Of a stretch of DNA of 64,000 nucleotides, positions 63,532-64,000 are shown in pieces. Both the position numbers and the translations under genes were made by a program. Position 1 is the first letter of the stretch; the number at the start of each line of letters is the position of its first letter. The stretch comes from Solimonas aquatica. GTDB taxonomy: Bacteria > Pseudomonadota > Gammaproteobacteria > Nevskiales > Nevskiaceae. The stretch spans positions 186,001 through 250,000 of the forward strand of contig NZ_FOFS01000002.1 in NCBI RefSeq assembly GCF_900111015.1, written 5' to 3'. A model generated the notes under the pieces. That model searched no databases. It was not told the origin of the DNA and worked only from the letters and a program-made list of their open reading frames with translations.

Positions 63532-64000
63532 ATGGCTGCCGCAACGCCAAAGCCTTCTGTTTCCAAGCAGTTGATCGCGAAAGACGATCTGGAGGCGAGC
63601 CTGCGCCGCATCCGGCGCCTGGCGCAGCGGGGCGATCTTGCGGCGGCGCTGCGCCTGACTGATCGCGCCTGGCGCACGATGCCGGAGCAGCAGGCGGCGC
63701 TGGCCCCGATTCTGGGGCGCCTGCTGTTGCAGCAAGGCTCGGAGCCGGTCGCGGCGCTGCAACTGCTGATGCGCGCCGCCGAGCTGCGCCCTAGCCTCGA
63801 AGCCGAAACCGAGCTGATTGCCGCGCTGATCGCGACGGAGCACCTCGAAGCAGCCTTGCAGCGTCTCGGGCAGGCTCTGTTGAACCATGCCTGTGGGCCG
63901 GATGGGCGGCTGGCGCAGCTGGCGCGGCAGCTGATGCAGAAAATGCCGGCTGCCATTGCAGGCTGGGTGGCGCTCGATGCGGATTTCAGCCTTTATGCCG
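63532..64000 (+). CDS. TPR-like protein, 3' end beyond window
   Basis: The frame opens at ATG 63532 and stays open to the last base, so at least 156 codons are present and the gene is incomplete. After a short polar start (MAAATPKPSVSKQLIAKDD) come helical pairs typical of tetratricopeptide-like repeats: LRRIRRLAQRGDLAAALRLTDRAWRTMP, LGRLLLQQGSEPVAALQLLMRAAELRP and LIAALIATEHLEAALQRLGQALL. It ends in AGWVALDADFSLYA, the start of a different domain. Large TPR-containing proteins in such loci may be glycosyltransferases or surface assembly factors; the missing part would decide. Confidence 0.75.
   Translation, partial: MAAATPKPSVSKQLIAKDDLEASLRRIRRLAQRGDLAAALRLTDRAWRTMPEQQAALAPILGRLLLQQGSEPVAALQLLMRAAELRPSLEAETELIAALIATEHLEAALQRLGQALLNHACGPDGRLAQLARQLMQKMPAAIAGWVALDADFSLYA

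Overview
The window is one contiguous stretch of a GC-rich proteobacterial chromosome. Gene content points to the Gammaproteobacteria, most likely the Xanthomonadales/Nevskiales side: spoT-ridA-recG, ftsY-ftsE-ftsX-rpoH, a BirA-type operator at bioB, an SAH riboswitch before ahcY, and a caa3-type cytochrome oxidase cluster with its assembly and heme A genes. I cannot name a species. I see no tRNA, rRNA, CRISPR array, IS element or prophage. Codon use and GC look even throughout.

Layout. 1-5.9 kb: 3' part of spoT, then ridA, recG and ubiA, with a 490-bp inverted-repeat element between spoT and ridA. 5.9-10.5 kb: comF facing the biotin operon bioB-bioF-bioC-bioD. 10.6-19.4 kb: respiratory block DUF2244-coxB-ctaD-small ORF-ctaG-coxC, then a SURF1 gene, an Sco-like gene, ctaA and ctaB, headed by a perfect Anr/FNR box. 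19.4-22.5 kb: leftward histidine kinase plus two response regulators (HDOD output and degenerate HD-GYP output). 22.7-31.0 kb: long leftward set thiD-thiE-hemL-dedA/PAP2-ftsY-ftsE-ftsX-rpoH, with a CIRCE element at the rpoH promoter. 31.3-36.4 kb: a secreted beta-propeller-like protein, mtgA, a TRIC-type channel, metF, a small ORF and ahcY. 36.5-42.1 kb: an Anr-type promoter driving a DUF465 gene and a UbiA-family prenyltransferase, then ppc, 106-bp tandem repeats and metK. 42.4-43.5 kb: an OmpA-family protein.

The accessory-looking part is 43.7-64 kb. A complete type I secretion system (TolC-like, ABC, HlyD-like) is followed by one giant gene of about 3,526 codons. It encodes an apparently cysteine-free repeat protein with cadherin-like, RTX-like and 89-residue tandem repeats. 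Downstream lie a methyltransferase, a sulfotransferase, a GT4 glycosyltransferase, a small DUF6447-like protein, an unrecognised 121-residue protein whose promoter shares a 10-bp block with that of the giant gene, and the start of a TPR-like gene. My reading is a secreted surface-layer or giant-adhesin locus with its own exporter and a glycan-modifying cassette. This is the best candidate for something undescribed in the window.

The methyl-cycle genes look co-regulated: ahcY carries an SAH riboswitch and shares an operator-like palindrome with metK. Two Anr/FNR-type boxes suggest oxygen control of the oxidase and of a quinone-type prenyltransferase. Start codons, promoters and operators were read by eye, and no database search was possible.
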